Below are positions 1 to 12,283 of a DNA stretch of 64,000 nt, one piece after another. Below the pieces are notes generated by a model. It had not been told where the DNA came from, ran no database searches, and saw only the letters and a program-made list of their open reading frames with translations. This DNA is from Sphagnum compactum (taxonomy: Eukaryota > Bryophyta > Sphagnopsida > Sphagnales): assembly GCA_965153455.1 (NCBI GenBank), contig OZ234504.1:3410001-3474000 (forward strand), read 5' to 3'. Position 1 is the stretch's first letter. The number at the start of each line of letters is the position of its first letter. The position numbers and the translations under genes were made by a program.

Positions 1-200
1 TTACTACATGTGTCCAAAAAGTTGGTACCTACTAAGGTACTCAAAGTTGCGTGTAGGCAAGAAACACATTCACAACTTGTCTAGATTCCATTTTAACTTA
101 CATGCACCTCATCTCTCTTTCTGTTTTGTGGGTCACTAACACCCTCCACCTTCTTGAGTGGGGTCTACTAGTTTCAATTTACCTCTTTGCTCCCTCTTTG

Positions 201-530
201 TTGGCCTTGCCTACGAAGCAAGGCAAGGATATATTGTGTTTAGATTCATTTATAGAGTATAGTAGCTTAAGGGATTTTGGCCCCTAGGTAACAATAGTTC
301 CATTTTTATATGAGGATTTTTGAAAGATGATATTTTGGCTTGTGTTGAAACTTGAGATTAGTTATTATAGAGTTATAATAATATCTTGAAGGATTTTGGT
401 TTCTTTTAGAGGATTTTGGGAAGATCATATTTTTGTATGTTGAAATATTTGAGTTTCCATAATTCTTCTTTTGCCTTAAGATACTTTTTAACGTAAATGG
501 CAAGGTGAAAGTGTGACAAACCCCTTGTTC
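201..530 (-). repeat. Dispersed repeat family 1, copy A
   Basis: Read on the minus strand, this 330-bp segment matches 990-1282 and 35684-36000 along most of its length, with scattered substitutions and small indels. Shared landmarks include CCTAGGGGCCAAAATC, CTAATCTCAAGTTTCAACAC and a terminal GGCAAGGCC. The near-terminal GGCCTTGCC and GGCAAGGCC are reverse complements, which suggests a short non-autonomous DNA element with small terminal inverted repeats. It lies in opposite orientation to copy B, so the two could pair as a long imperfect hairpin. Confidence 0.75.
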
Positions 531-989
531 ATCTACAAAGGTACTGTAGCCTATGGTCAGTTTCCACATGGACAAAATGAATAATTTTTTTTTTCAAAAA
601 TTAATTCCAAATTTATGAATCTGAAATTACTATTATTAATTTCATGATCTACTATGATATCTTCATAAGAGGAATGAAATTATTCAGATTGTAACTTGTG
701 ATAGTTATCATGATATTGAACTCCACAGCTTCATATTTTCAGGAAAAAATGTTTCATTATTTTAAAGATTATTTAATGATGAAACTGACCCTAGGGCAAA
801 GTATGTGTTTCACATTTGAATTTTTCCCAGCTTTATTTAACTCATGAAATGATAAAGTTCAACTCATAGACCCTGGTTTAGTGTAAAGATGGAATATCTA
901 CAAGGTCTTCAAGTAGGTCACCTAAAAAGAATTTGGGTTTTTAGAGTGTGGGTTCAACTAAGGCCCATGGGAGTGGAGATCAACCTCAA

Positions 990-1282
990 AACAAAACAAG
1001 GGGTGTGTCACACACACTGTGGCCTTGCCGTTTACATTAAAAAGTATCTTAAGGCAAAAGAAGAAGAATTATGGAAACTCAAATATTTCACCATGCATGC
1101 AAAAATAATATAGTCTTCAAAACATCCTATAAAAAGGAAACCAAAATCCTTCAAGATATGATAACTCTATAGCTAATCTCAAGTTTCAACACAAGCCAAA
1201 ATATCATCTTAAAAAAATTCTTGTATAAAAATAGACCTTTACCTAGGGGCCAAAATCTTGAGCTACTATACTCTATAATTAG
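990..1282 (+). repeat. Dispersed repeat family 1, copy B
   Basis: This plus-strand copy is related to 201-530 (minus) and 35684-36000 (plus). It begins with ACAAGGGGTGTGTCAC and ends around CTACTATACTCTATAA. It lacks the last 40-50 bp seen in the other two copies, so it is 3'-truncated. It has no coding capacity. Confidence 0.75.
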
Positions 1283-2249
1283 TTCATTATAGAGTATAGT
1301 TCATTTAATTAATGGTAGTTCCTTGAGTTAAAACTACAAAAGAAAATTTGATAACCCAACCTTTTCTTTTCTTTTGTAACATGCACCCAACACCATCACA
1401 ATTATTCCATAATATTTGCCCAAAACTAAATTGTCACAAGCTAAATATTTTAGAAAAAAATTTATATAATTTTTTTTTTGGGGATGTTTTAAAATAGATT
1501 ACAACCCAATTCAAGTTTGAGTTTCAATTTCAGCAAAGGATGATTTCACGATCGAAATCTAAATCTAACAAAATTATGAACTCCACGTTCAAATACCCCA
1601 AAACCTACCCTAAAACTTGGATTTAAACCTGTTCAAAACTATGCACCTCTCAACATGGATTGAAATGACCAATATCATACTAGTTGAAAATTGTCAAACT
1701 CTAAAAGGAAGAAAAAGTTCTTAACATGAAGGTAAAATTTGGGCCAAAGTGAACACCACCTATTAACAATGAACATATACTTGATGTAAATAACTTAATA
1801 ATTATGTAATTATTTTAGAGATTAAAATAGGTAATCTATTAGGTGACAAAATTTTATAATTCAATATTGATTTAACAAGTCAATTGATATGATATTGATC
1901 ATTTCTTTATCACTTATGATATTATGACCAATAGGTGATTTGTGATACTCTATTTTATTCTTTACTACTTTTTGGAGGTACAACTACCATGAAGCCTAGC
2001 CTAAAGAGGTATATATTATAGAGTTATCTCTAAAGTCACCTTGTCTTTCTTTGGGCCTCCTTACACCCCCTATCCCCTCTTTTAGTGGTATCCACCAAAG
2101 TAATGAATCTCACAAGGTTCGAGAGTAATTATAGTAGTTGTGCAGGTAGAAGCAGTGAAAATATATGTAGCAGCAGTGTAGGCGCTAATGAAAAAGGACA
2201 TACAGCATGAAACTCAGTTTACCGCCAAAATTGATGGCTTTTAGGAGTT

Positions 2250-4750
2250 TCACGCCCCCCCTCCCCCCCCCTCTTGAATGCTAATTGTACCTGTTTGCAG
2301 GTTTTTTCTGAATCTCACCTCATGTATGACCAAACTCAAACTGAGGGTTTTGGTGCTGTGTTTCCCTTACTTTAGAGACAACTCTTAGACCCACTTTAGA
2401 CGAGGGTCCAGGGTCCAATTTCCTAGGAACCAATTTCGACTGGATTTGAAGCAAATTGAATCCTTGAGTTGGACTATACCTTGGGCCTTAGCCTGATTCG
2501 TGATTCTCCAAATAAGGAGCTCTCTTTTTAGCACTGTTTCTCGGTCCGAACCAATTGATTTTCCCTCCAAAACAGGTGCCATGTAGGTTTAGTCTCAATT
2601 TGCCACTTTTTGGTCTTGGACCCTCATCTAAAGTCCTTGGGACAAATTTAAAGCTTTCAACCAATAAGATTGCTTGAATTCATTGATCCCTGCACCTTGG
2701 ACCCGGTCTAAAGTCGCCCTTATATATCTCATCTCACTCCTAGCCGGAGGTAAGGGGTATAATAAGACATAAAAAAAGCTGACAATGGGTTGAAATTTTA
2801 TCCAAATTTTTTACACCAAGGAGGCAGGGCCTTTGATATTGAAGTTTCAAAACTACCGACCTACACACTTCTGCAACCGCCCAGGCTGCCAGGCCCATAC
2901 ATTCTTCTACCGCCCCAACTGCCAGGACCGTTCACTGTACACCACCGCCCCTATCAAGGCCCCTCATTTGGGGCTTGCCCATCTAGTCAAGGTTTTGAGA
3001 AGGCATGTATACATGTATATACATATAAACAAGGATAAAAATCCATTCACACAAAATTGGAAGGCATGTTGTTGATGCAAATGTAAACACATGAAAAGAA
3101 AACCAAGACCATCAAAACAAGGCATGTATACATGTATATATATATAATCAAGGATGAAAATCCATTCACAAAAATTAGAAGGCATGTTGTTGATGCAAAT
3201 GTAAACACATGAAAGGAAAACCAAGACCATCAAAACAGTAGTAATGAAGTGGAAGATGTAATACTAAAAGGGCATCCTATGCCACAAATCGGCTAGTGAT
3301 GGAGGTGCACTGGCTGGTTTCCTGGAATGACATTTATCTACGAACCTTTGAACGTTTTAGTAGTGTAAGTGGAGGGTATATTACATGATGTCATGAGGCG
3401 TCAGCCATGTGGCGAGCATTTGGAAAGGTGAAACATGTGCTATTATGCAGTGTTTCTTTTTTCAAATTCCTCATGTAGGTGCAGTGGTTAGGATCCTCAG
3501 CATTAATTAATTAGCAGTAAATGACAGACAGACGACTGTCCTGGTGAACTAGTAGATCTTTTCTTTTTTGGAATCCTGCCTAGTTCTGGCGACCTGCAGG
3601 AACACACTGTCTAAATCTGGCGACTTCTAAGTTGTTTTTGGTCAAGATATGGCGAATTAATGTTTTTTTAAAATCTCAAAAATCCCTTTGTTGGATTCGC
3701 CAGCCCTTCTTTTGTTTTTTTTTTTTGTCGGCAGGTTTCGAAAATTCGCCCCCAAAAAAAAAAAAAAAAACACCAAAACACTGGTGCAAAGGCGAGCATT
3801 TCACTTTTTAAATTCAAAAATTTAAAAAATACCCTTGTTACTTAAATGTTTTTACCATTATACCCATAAGTATGTACCATGATAAAAAAGATTAAAAAAA
3901 AGTAAAAATCCTGTTGATTTTTATGCCATGCAATGCCTTGGGCCAGGGTGGGTTTCTGAAATAAATAAAGGGCCCTCTGTCTCCAGCCTTGGGGTTCCAT
4001 TATTATTTCGGGAATGCCCCAGCCCTAGGCCGTTACTCTACACTTAAACAGTAAGGGATTTCAATAGTGGGCCATTTTGTGCTGTAGCTGAGGCAGTGAT
4101 CCTCCACTAGTTGATTTAGGTCAAATTTTATTATTAACAAAATAATATTCAACATCCTCTTATATATATATATATATGGCTAACCTACTTGAAGCATGTT
4201 GGAAATTTGAGGATTTTAAAATACATATTTTGGATTATTGGTGATTTTATAGGCTTGTGTGTAGGTGAAGAACACATGTTGTGGCCAATGAAATTGTTGG
4301 ATTTGGTGGCTTTTTAATTTTTGGTTTTTAATTATCTTGAGTGAATTAAAAATGAAAAATTTAAATAGTCATCAAAACCTTCCAAAAATTTATTTGTGAA
4401 CGCACCGCTGATTCAGAAAAATGTCCAAAAGTATTAGAAGAAATTCAACAATTGATCGGCGCTATAATAGGTCGGTTATGGCAATCGGGGTGTGTCCTAA
4501 AGGGGTGGAAGTTGGGAAGTAGCTAGGGCTATCTCTATCGCCCTACTTAAGATGGAAGATGCTTGCATCCTTTGCAATGTAATTGAAAGTTTTTTAATGA
4601 AAAAAAAAATCAATATAAAAAGAAGAAGGCCCTTTGGCCTTTTGAAACTCCAAATGGCATTAGCATAATCGTGTAAAAACACATCAGCTTGTTTGTGTAG
4701 ACATTCGAATACCTGAATTGCTAAAAGGAGTAATTGATTAATGAGGTGTC
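2250..4750. other. AT-rich spacer with one tandem duplication
   Basis: No gene is recognised. The stretch holds C-rich and A-rich homopolymer runs (for example about 2254-2273 and 3750-3770) and the direct duplication at 3000-3237. The short open frames near 2385-3230 change with the repeat and look non-coding. Confidence 0.55.
3000..3237. repeat. Tandem duplication, 119-bp unit x2
   Basis: The unit beginning AAGGCATGTATACATGTATA occurs at 3000 and again at 3119. The two copies are nearly identical, with differences in the TA-rich stretch and a few single bases. No protein or RNA function is evident. Confidence 0.85.
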
Positions 4751-5699
4751 AATCACAATAGTTCCACTCTTTGGTTGGAACCACATCAAAAGCAACAAAT
4801 GTTTGAATTGTGCAAGATCAAGGAAATAAATTCACATTCGTTGGGTTGGCTATGACAATGTTAACTAAAGTGCAAATTTCATCTTTGGTGAGTACAATGT
4901 TGATTTGTTGATAAAAAGAGTTGAACGTGGTTGAAGGAAACACATGAAATTGTTCTCATCCCATGTGAAAGTTAACATTTCACGCAATGACAACAAATGT
5001 GTTGTGAATTGCATCATGGGTTCTCATGTGCTTGATGCCATAGGCACAACATAAAAGGTGGATACCCATAGGGTCAATGAGATGTGTACACACACATTAG
5101 GGGAGGCCTGCAATTGAAGGATGTGGTAATCCAAGTTGTGTTTGAAGCACTCTAGAGAAAACTAGGGAATATAATTGGAAGGTTAGGAAGATCAGTTGAG
5201 CTATAAGTCAAACGTTTCCCCAAGGCCAAAACATGATAAAATTCGTGGATTATGGGCTTCAGGTATCTCATCAAAGAACATGTTGGAAATTGTATGATGG
5301 TGCAAATGCTCCAAGATGGAATCTTGAGGTCAAATCATTTATTGTTTAACGAGTTGTTCAAATGGAAAAACAAAACACACTAATGTTAGGGGTGGTAGAA
5401 GATCACATGTCGCCTTGAAGTATTGCTGGAAAGGGAAGGTATTGTTGTTGATTCAAGTTAAGGTTTCAAGAAAGGATGTTGGTTGACCATAAATCTAATA
5501 GTTATGATTGAAGCTACAGAGGCCCAACTCATTAAATAGGTTGTCAAGGCAATGGTGGCTGTCAATATGAATATGATGCCACCAAGAATTATTGGGAGAA
5601 AGGATTATTTACGGATTATATAAGTCCTTTTAAGTTATTAAAGGACCTTGGACCTAAGAAGTGTCCAAACACTTGAAGGAAAAAATAATCCAAGGAAAC

Positions 5700-7100
5700 A
5701 ATGTGAAAGTTTATGTTTAGGTGGAAGAGGGAGGTGTGTAACAAAATAGATATGATGACTGTTGCACGAAACAATGAATTAGAATTTTAAAGGCTACCCA
5801 AGCATCATCTAGTTTAAGGAAAAGATTGACATTCCAATCTAATAGAGCATCTATGATGAAGGATGATGTGAATGATAAAGTGCCCAATGGAACCCCAAAA
5901 ATTTTAAATCTTTCTAATGGGGTGTTAAACTGGGATGGGGTGTCGAAATCAAGTGACAAGCCAAAGGTGGACCATGTTACGGATTTTTGAAGTTAGATAG
6001 TAAAACCTATCACATGGAATTTGGTTTAAAAATGCTCATATATGCAGATGACACAATTTCAAGAAGGGGCTTATGATGTGAGTGTTGTTTGCAATAGATG
6101 GAAATAGATAAGAAAGGAAGTGGGTAATTGTAAAACATCGTGCCCCAAAGTGAGTTAAAATGAATAATTCCTTTCCCAAGGGCTCACATTGACGGGTTCC
6201 CATGATAGGTGGGACGAATTGTGATATTGTTTTCATAGTTATGGCGACTGTAAAATAAAAGAGACTCAAATGCATAGAATACATGAACAAAAGGAATGAG
6301 TTGTATTATGTCCCCACAAGTTGCACGAATTTTTAAAATATGACCCTTTTTAACACCGAATTGAAAGCATTCACTACATCTAGCTAGAGATCACTTCAAT
6401 TACAATGAAGGTCCAAGGTGCACTTGATGTTATGGATTATTGGTTCACATCCATCTTTGGTTGTTATTTCAAATTGATGTAAGGAAAAATGTGTTGCAAA
6501 GACATTGCAAAATTAAAGGCATAAAATGTGACTTGTGAGTCATACAATGCTTCCCCCATGACAATGAAATGAACTCCATTAAAGGCTTGGTCATGGTTAA
6601 GGGGCAAGCCACCCAAAGGACATGTGCATTTCAACATGGAATGTGACCTTGTGCGATATGAGAATAAAGTTGAAACAATTGCGAGAATCCATTCGCGAAA
6701 TCTTTTGGGTGAAAACAATTTCAAAATGTTCAAAAACCATTTTAAAAGGGTTATTTGCAGATAAACGCAACATGGGTTGGAAGGTTAGCTTAAAAGAGTT
6801 AGATGAAAGTTTGAGGTCCTATTCTAGTTTGTAGTCTTTTAAGAAAAATGGGAAAAAACCATTTGATTTAAGATGTAAATAGGTGAGAGTTGAGGTGGTG
6901 TTGGAAGACATGGGTGTAAGAGAAAATGGTCTTAGAACATGAGTTGTTCGAGAATATTTTTCTACACATCCATGAACTAAATTATGGAAAAAATGTTTAT
7001 GAACTAAAGGATCATGTTGGGGAAGAAGCATTGAACTCAAACTTGTTGCCAAAACTTGGGCCCATAAAAAAAATTTCACCTACAAGTTTTCCCAATCGCA
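5700..7100 (-). pseudogene. Decayed LINE-type reverse transcriptase fragments
   Basis: On the minus strand, separate short frames match conserved blocks of plant non-LTR reverse transcriptases in the expected order. At 6464-6733 there is a block reading KRFREWILAIVST. At 6036-6290 a block reads TRQCEPLGKELF and then LFPSIANNTHI, corresponding to the usual RQGDPL and ADD active-site motifs, here altered to CEPL and ANN. At 5717-5959 there is a block reading FGVPLGTLSFTSSF and later CFVQQSSYLFCYTPPSS. Stops and frameshifts separate the blocks and the catalytic aspartates are lost, so this is a dead remnant. Flanking AT-rich DNA from about 4.8 to 7.6 kb may belong to the same insertion. The family call rests on remembered motifs. 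Confidence 0.6.
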
Positions 7101-7599
7101 TGTTAGAAAGTGCTTGAATCAAATCCGCATTTCCCTATGCCCAATTGCCTCACCTTGAAGGGGGAAAACAAGATACCATTGGGGTAAAAAAGGAAAAAAA
7201 GTCAAGCTACCACTTCATAAGGATCTTGTGCCAACTTATCGCATGTAAAACGAAATGCTATTTGTACGTCATGTTGTAGAATGATAAGGATGTGGTTGTT
7301 TAATCGACGATGACAAAAGCATAAATGGAAGGACCCGAGGTCATCCAATGTCAAAACCCAAGCTCAAATTGATGTAGGTAAAATGGGAGTAAAAAAGGGC
7401 ATTGGGCTAAGATGATCACATGGGTTTTGGATTAGATGAATTGGATGCTTGATAGGAACAATAGTGACGAGCTAACCCTCAAAGGGTAAATTGCTGCCCA
7501 CATGTTGGGCAAGAGGCTCTAAGTAGAGGTTGCAAACATGGTGGGGAAATGGGGATAGGTTGGGGGGTCTGATCATGAGCAATAGTAGGAGTTGATAAA

Positions 7600-9024
7600 A
7601 TGAAAAAGGGAACAGGTTTTACATGTGCATTATTTAAGGGAATTGGTAAAATGTAAGGTTAAGGCCCCCCATTTGCATGAAGGGTTAAAGGTCGGTAGGG
7701 GGAACTAGTGGGTGGTGCATGGTTTATTATAATGGTAAGGGGAATTAATGTGTGATGCATGATTTGTTAGAGTGGTAGGGGGAGTTAGTGGGTGGTGTGT
7801 GGTTTGCATAGGAAATGGAGTGAAAAATGGGTTTGTGATGACACATGAAAAAATAATTGGGCAATATGAACTATGAAGTTCAATGAGGTATGACAAATTA
7901 GGGGACATGGGACATTTTGTGCTAATAAGAAACAAAATTTATTAGGAACACAATTACAAATATGCCCCACTTTTTAAAAATTGTTTATTTTTAATTGGCA
8001 ATTTAAAATCTATAGAGTCAACCACATAAAACTAAGTGAATCAAAAGGAAGAGTATAAAGTACCATCATAAAAGAACAAGTTCAATTTTAGAAAATCACC
8101 TACCCACATACTTCAAATTTCAAAAAAATAAAGCTGAAAAATAATAGAAAGAACAAAAAAGGTGAGATCTTTTGAAGAAATGTTTTCTAGGAAAAAGGTG
8201 AATTCTTGGATGCAACCAAGCAAGAAACCAAGTTCCCTAGCTAAGGTGTTATGCCAACGCCAAACCCTAACTTTGCCATGGTTTGAAACACCATTGTCAT
8301 TACTCTAATGAATTCACCACAACCTAATACCAAAATATTACATTCCTCACCTCTTTTGCCCAATTCTATAAGACCCTAGACAAGCAACACCTCACAAAAG
8401 TTTCCTAAAAAAACCATTTTAATGAAATGGTTACCCTCACATAATTTTTTAAAAATAGTAAACCAAGTGGGAATTTTAAAAAATCGATGGAAATGGTAAA
8501 AATGGATCATTATTTTCAATTCTCAAGAGAATAAGGTTGTATCTAAACTTAAAGATTTTTTTGCCAAGTGAATGGGATTGCTGGATTTCATAGTCAGAAT
8601 TTATTTTTAAAATTTTTAACAGAATTAACAATTTAAAATGTAATGATAACTATTTACATATAAGGTTTTTGCACATCATTTGTGTACTTTGTTTAGAATA
8701 TTGTACTTACAATCTTCAGTACTGAATGTTTAGAAAATTTGTGCATCTATTAATTCAGGTAGTAGTCCAAAACTAATAGTATATCACACTACATCAACAA
8801 ACTCATAAGGCGATTTGACATAATTATAATCTTTGATTGAAATCTTCAAATATTCAAAATGGGTTGTTTTCTATGAAAAAATTAATTCCAATGATGAGAA
8901 ATTTTGGAAAACTGGTAAATGGATGATGTTTTGGAATGTATGGTATGATCATCTTTGAAAATTCAAAAACAAAATTCAAACCCTCTCTCATTTCCAACCC
9001 TAATTATTTCACTATTTTCCCAAT
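7600..9024. other. AT-rich spacer
   Basis: No gene is recognised. At 7695-7805 there are about three degenerate units of roughly 50 bp around GGGGGAGTTAGTGGGTGGTG. The remainder is AT-rich with no supported feature. Confidence 0.5.
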
Positions 9025-9547
9025 AACTACCTTGTTCTTTTAATAACTATCTCATTCCTTTCCCTAACTCACTCACCAACATGGATATGAAAAAATCAAA
9101 TTGACATGTGCAGCATTTTCATTGTCAATGGTATTAAAATAGTAATTAAAATTAAATGAAACTTGGAGAGTGACTTAAATATAATGATGAACTATTAAAA
9201 AGAACTACCTTGTTCTTGTAATAACTATATCATTCCTTTCCCTCACTCACTCACTCACCAACATGGATATGAAAAAATCAAATTGACATGTGCATTTTCA
9301 TTGTCAATGGTGTTTAGAGTAATTAAAATTAAATGAAACTTGGAGAGTGACTTAAATATAATGATGAACTATTAAAAAGAACTACCTTGTTCTTGTAATA
9401 ACTATATCATTCCTTTCCCTCACTCACTCACCAACATGGATATGAAAAAATCAAATTGACATGTGCATTTTCATTGTCAATGGTATTTATAGTAATTGAA
9501 ATTAAATGAAACTTGGAGAGTGACTTAAATATAATGATGAACTATTT
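9025..9547. repeat. Tandem repeat, about 177-bp unit x3
   Basis: Three direct copies begin at AACTACCTTGTTCTT (9025, 9203 and 9380). They run through CAACATGGATATGAAAAAATC to AATGATGAACTATT. Copies 2 and 3 are almost identical; copy 1 is slightly more diverged. A run of CT dinucleotides follows (9596-9621). Confidence 0.9.
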
Positions 9548-9593
9548 TTTAAAAAAACCATGGTACATGGGAACATGAGAAGATAGGTAAAAG

Positions 9594-9838
9594 TGCTCTC
9601 TCTCTCTCTCTCTCTCTCTCTAACTTTAAAACATGTAAAGAATGAAAAAGGCAGCTAAAGAGTAGCTCACGTGCTGCCTCTCTCTCTCTCTCTAGGAGAC
9701 AGTGTGCAGTGGAGCAGAGCGTGTGGAGGACAGTTTGGAAAAGAGCTTTGTTGTTGAAGGGTGAACAAAGAGCTTCTGGTCTCATTCCAGAAACTCAGCA
9801 GTAGGCAAGTGGCCCTGTGTGTGTGTGTGTGTGTGTGT
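9594..9838. repeat. Microsatellites in probable 5' leader: (CT)n and (GT)n
   Basis: A (CT)n run lies at about 9596-9621, a shorter one at about 9677-9693, and a (GT)n run at about 9817-9838. CT-rich tracts are common near plant transcription start sites, and this cluster lies about 1.1 kb upstream of the small gene at 10880. The promoter role is inferred from position only. Confidence 0.6.
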
Positions 9839-10084
9839 TTTTGGTTGCAGGAATGGAATATAGCAAGCTTTACTAGAATTACGAGAGATGAATTCATGAT
9901 GAGCTTTGAGCGCCATCCACTTTTGTAAAGCTCCAAAAAGCTTTCAATTCTTGAGAGGGAGGGAGGGAGGGCGGGGATTCGACGCTTGGAGTTATTGGCA
10001 GCTCGGTAAGTTGTCGACGTTTGCTGGCCTTTGGACATGTCTTCTTCATTTTCTCATTTCCCTGATACATATGGATTTTCATTA

Positions 10085-10440
10085 TGTTGTTGTTGTTGTT
10101 ATTGTTGTTTCTTTCTCTCGTTATGATTGTTGTTTATTTGGGTTTTGTCGTTGTTTGTAGTTTCTTGTAGTACTCGAGCTTCCTTGTAGTAGTGAGATTC
10201 AAGGTTTTTTTTTTTCTCTGTCTCTCTCTCATTATGATTGTTGTTGTTTTTTGGGGTTTTTTTTCGTTTACAGTTTCTTATAGCACTCGAGCTTCCACCT
10301 TGTAGTAACATTGAACGTTTCTCTCTCTGTCTCTCTCTGTCTCGTTATGATTGTTTTTGTTTTTTTTCTGGGTTTTGTTGTCGCTTAAGTTTCTTGTAGT
10401 ACTCGAGCTTCCTTCGAGTAATGAGATTGAACGTTTGTTG
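10085..10440. repeat. Tandem repeat, about 110-bp unit x3, in probable 5'UTR intron
   Basis: Three units share CTCGTTATGATTGTTGTT, a T/G-rich tract, and then TTTCTTGTAGTACTCGAGCTT (third block with small changes). They lie downstream of a consensus donor (CTCG|GTAAGT at about 10004) and upstream of the ATG at 10880. They therefore probably lie in a leader intron; each unit carries a potential acceptor-like TTGTAG or TACAG. Confidence 0.7.
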
Positions 10441-10879
10441 GAACCAACCACTTTAGAGGTAGTAGTAGCTGCGATTTTGTCGATTGCGGGTTCTGCCCTG
10501 CCGGGATTTGAAGATTTCAAGTAGCGACGACGCCGGCAGTGTCTGGACACAGTTTGTGGTTCTAGTTCTGGTGCTCGAGATTTGATCTTGAGCATATTTT
10601 CCTTTTGAGAATCATTCGAGAATACTGTTTATGTGCAGCAGCTAGGCTTGGCATTCTATTAGAAAGTCTACGTTTTTTCTCTCTGGCTGCCAGTCTTCTA
10701 GATGCTCAAAATATTTCCGAGAAAGAACTTTGTAGATTGGGCGCTTGTTTTGAAGAGAGGTTGGCTGCATTCTGCAGCAAATAAAGCGAGGAGCGCGTAC
10801 ACTCGATTTTCTGATATCCTGTTTCTAGATCAATCCCGTAATCTGGGAGCTGCTGCTTGTCGAGTACTACTTCGCGACC

Positions 10880-11113
10880 ATGGCGTCACACACTTGGAGC
10901 TACCACGGTGACATTGAAGAAACCGTGCGGTATAAGGACCTGAAGGACACTCGCGGGCGCAACGCGATTGGTGGCTCTAGCAATTTCAGTGCAAGTGGCA
11001 CCGGCGCACAACAGGTTAAGGAACCTGATCATGATGCATCGGACAAGAAGAAGACTTCGGACAAAGCCCCAGCTGCCGAGGATGATGCCGCCAAGTCCAA
11101 AGATAGCGGATAG
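10880..11113 (+). CDS. Small hydrophilic protein, 77 aa, function unknown
   Basis: I do not recognise this protein. The ATG sits in a strong plant context (GCGACCATGGCG). The N-terminal half is compositionally normal (MASHTWSYHGDIEETVRYKD, then a DTRGRNAIGGSSNF segment). The C-terminal third is a low-complexity Lys/Asp/Ala/Ser tail ending KSKDSG. There is no signal peptide or membrane segment, so a cytosolic or nuclear protein is likely. Upstream CT-rich leader sequence and a good donor at about 10004 suggest a 5'UTR intron. The GC content and codon use are higher than in the surrounding AT-rich DNA, which supports real coding. The GG-SSNF segment faintly resembles small microtubule-associated SPIRAL1/HN1-like proteins, but the match is too weak to name it. 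Confidence 0.6.
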   Translation: MASHTWSYHGDIEETVRYKDLKDTRGRNAIGGSSNFSASGTGAQQVKEPDHDASDKKKTSDKAPAAEDDAAKSKDSG

Positions 11114-11231
11114 TATAAACAAAAGACTTTGTAAGATTTTCAAGCCACTTCCTTTCCTGCTGCTTGCGCTGAGATCTTTGTTCATACCATACGTGCACTT
11201 CAGCTGGTCTGCACAGATTCCCCAGTTTATG

Positions 11232-11463
11232 TCTAAGAGCAGCTCCACCCTGCAAAAGAAAATTGGATGAGCAAAAGTCAAAACATGCTGCCTGGCATCA
11301 GCAAAATGGTTTCGGCCCAGCATTTTGGCACAGAGGCTGGTAAATGGCGCAGCAAGGCCTAACACCTGCTCTTGATTGGCTAGATAGAGTAAATAACTAA
11401 ACTTGAATGTGAGAATTTTTTTTGCAAGGTCACATACTGAGCACTGCTGGAGATTCTCTAAAA
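11232..11463 (+). mobile_element. MITE-like element, AGAGCATCTCCA family, copy 1
   Basis: The segment starts AAGAGCAGCTCCACCC and ends GCACTGCTGGAGATTCTCT, so its ends form imperfect terminal inverted repeats of the AGAGCATCTCCAGCA type. The interior (AAAATTGGATGAGCAAAAGTC and onwards, then GGCCCAGCATTTTGGCACAG) matches the reverse complement of 18470-18580. It has no coding capacity. It directly follows the 77-aa gene and may be part of its 3'UTR. Confidence 0.65.
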
Positions 11464-11600
11464 AATCTAACCACAAAAGCTTCTTTTTGCAGGAATCCCA
11501 CAAGAAAATGAAGATTTGGAGTTCATATAACTGCCATGACATGATCTGGAGTCTCAAACTCATAAGCATCAAGCCACAAGAGTTGCCTTTCTAGAGTGGG

Positions 11601-12263
11601 GCATCTTCACATCAACCCATTGTCTAGCTGCTGCTGCTGCTGCTGCTGGACATGGTTCTTAAATCATCATCAAAGCTTATTGTCATTCTGGGAAGCTGTA
11701 GACATGTGCACATTGTACAAAGCCTTAAAATTCTACTCTGAAATAATACTCTTGTACCATGTCTACTTTGACTGTTTTGCTGGAGATTGTCTGATCGCAA
11801 GAACTTCAACAAGAACATCGAGGTTTGAGGAGGACAACCCAACAAATGGAGATCACAAATAGATAGTACATATCTCAGTCTGTAAAAAGGTCTAGTGTTT
11901 GACACTTAGATTGCAAAGAAGCTCCTTAATAGAAGCATCTTCACATCAACCCATTGTCTAGCTGCTGCTGCTGCTGCTGGACATGGTTCTTAAATCATCA
12001 TCAAAGCTTATTGTCATTCTGGGAAGCTGTAGACATGTGCACATTGTACAAAGCCTTAAAATTCTACTCTGAAATAATACTCTTGTACCATGTCTACTTT
12101 GACTGTTTTGCTGGAGATTGTCTGATCGCAAGAACTTCAACAAGAACATCGAGGTTTGAGGAGGACAACCCAGCAAATGGAGATCACAAATAGATAGTAC
12201 ATATCTCAGTCTGTTAAAAGGTCTAGTGTTTGACACTTAGATTGCAAAGAAGCTCCTTAATAG
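11601..12263. repeat. Recent tandem duplication, about 330-bp unit x2, with CTG microsatellite
   Basis: Copy 1 covers 11601-11934 and copy 2 covers 11935-12263. They are nearly identical: copy 2 has fewer GCT/CTG triplets near its start, plus a couple of substitutions (CAACAAATGG versus CAGCAAATGG, and TGTAAAAAGG versus TGTTAAAAGG). The 79-93-codon open frames in both copies and both strands come from the duplication and from triplet runs, and look non-coding. Confidence 0.95.
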
Positions 12264-12283
12264 TTTGATTGATGTCATTCATG

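Larger units (their letters stand above)
1..2250. other. AT-rich spacer without a recognisable gene
   Basis: No open frame here resembles a known protein; the short frames are in AT-rich sequence and have no codon bias. The stretch is dominated by two copies in opposite orientation of a dispersed repeat (201-530 and 990-1282), listed separately. The rest is simple AT-rich DNA. Confidence 0.6.

Noticed and set aside
9667-10595. Several long minus-strand frames over CT-, GT- and GTT-rich sequence
   Set aside because: They are translations of microsatellites and of the three-unit repeat in a probable leader intron of the plus-strand gene; there is no homology.
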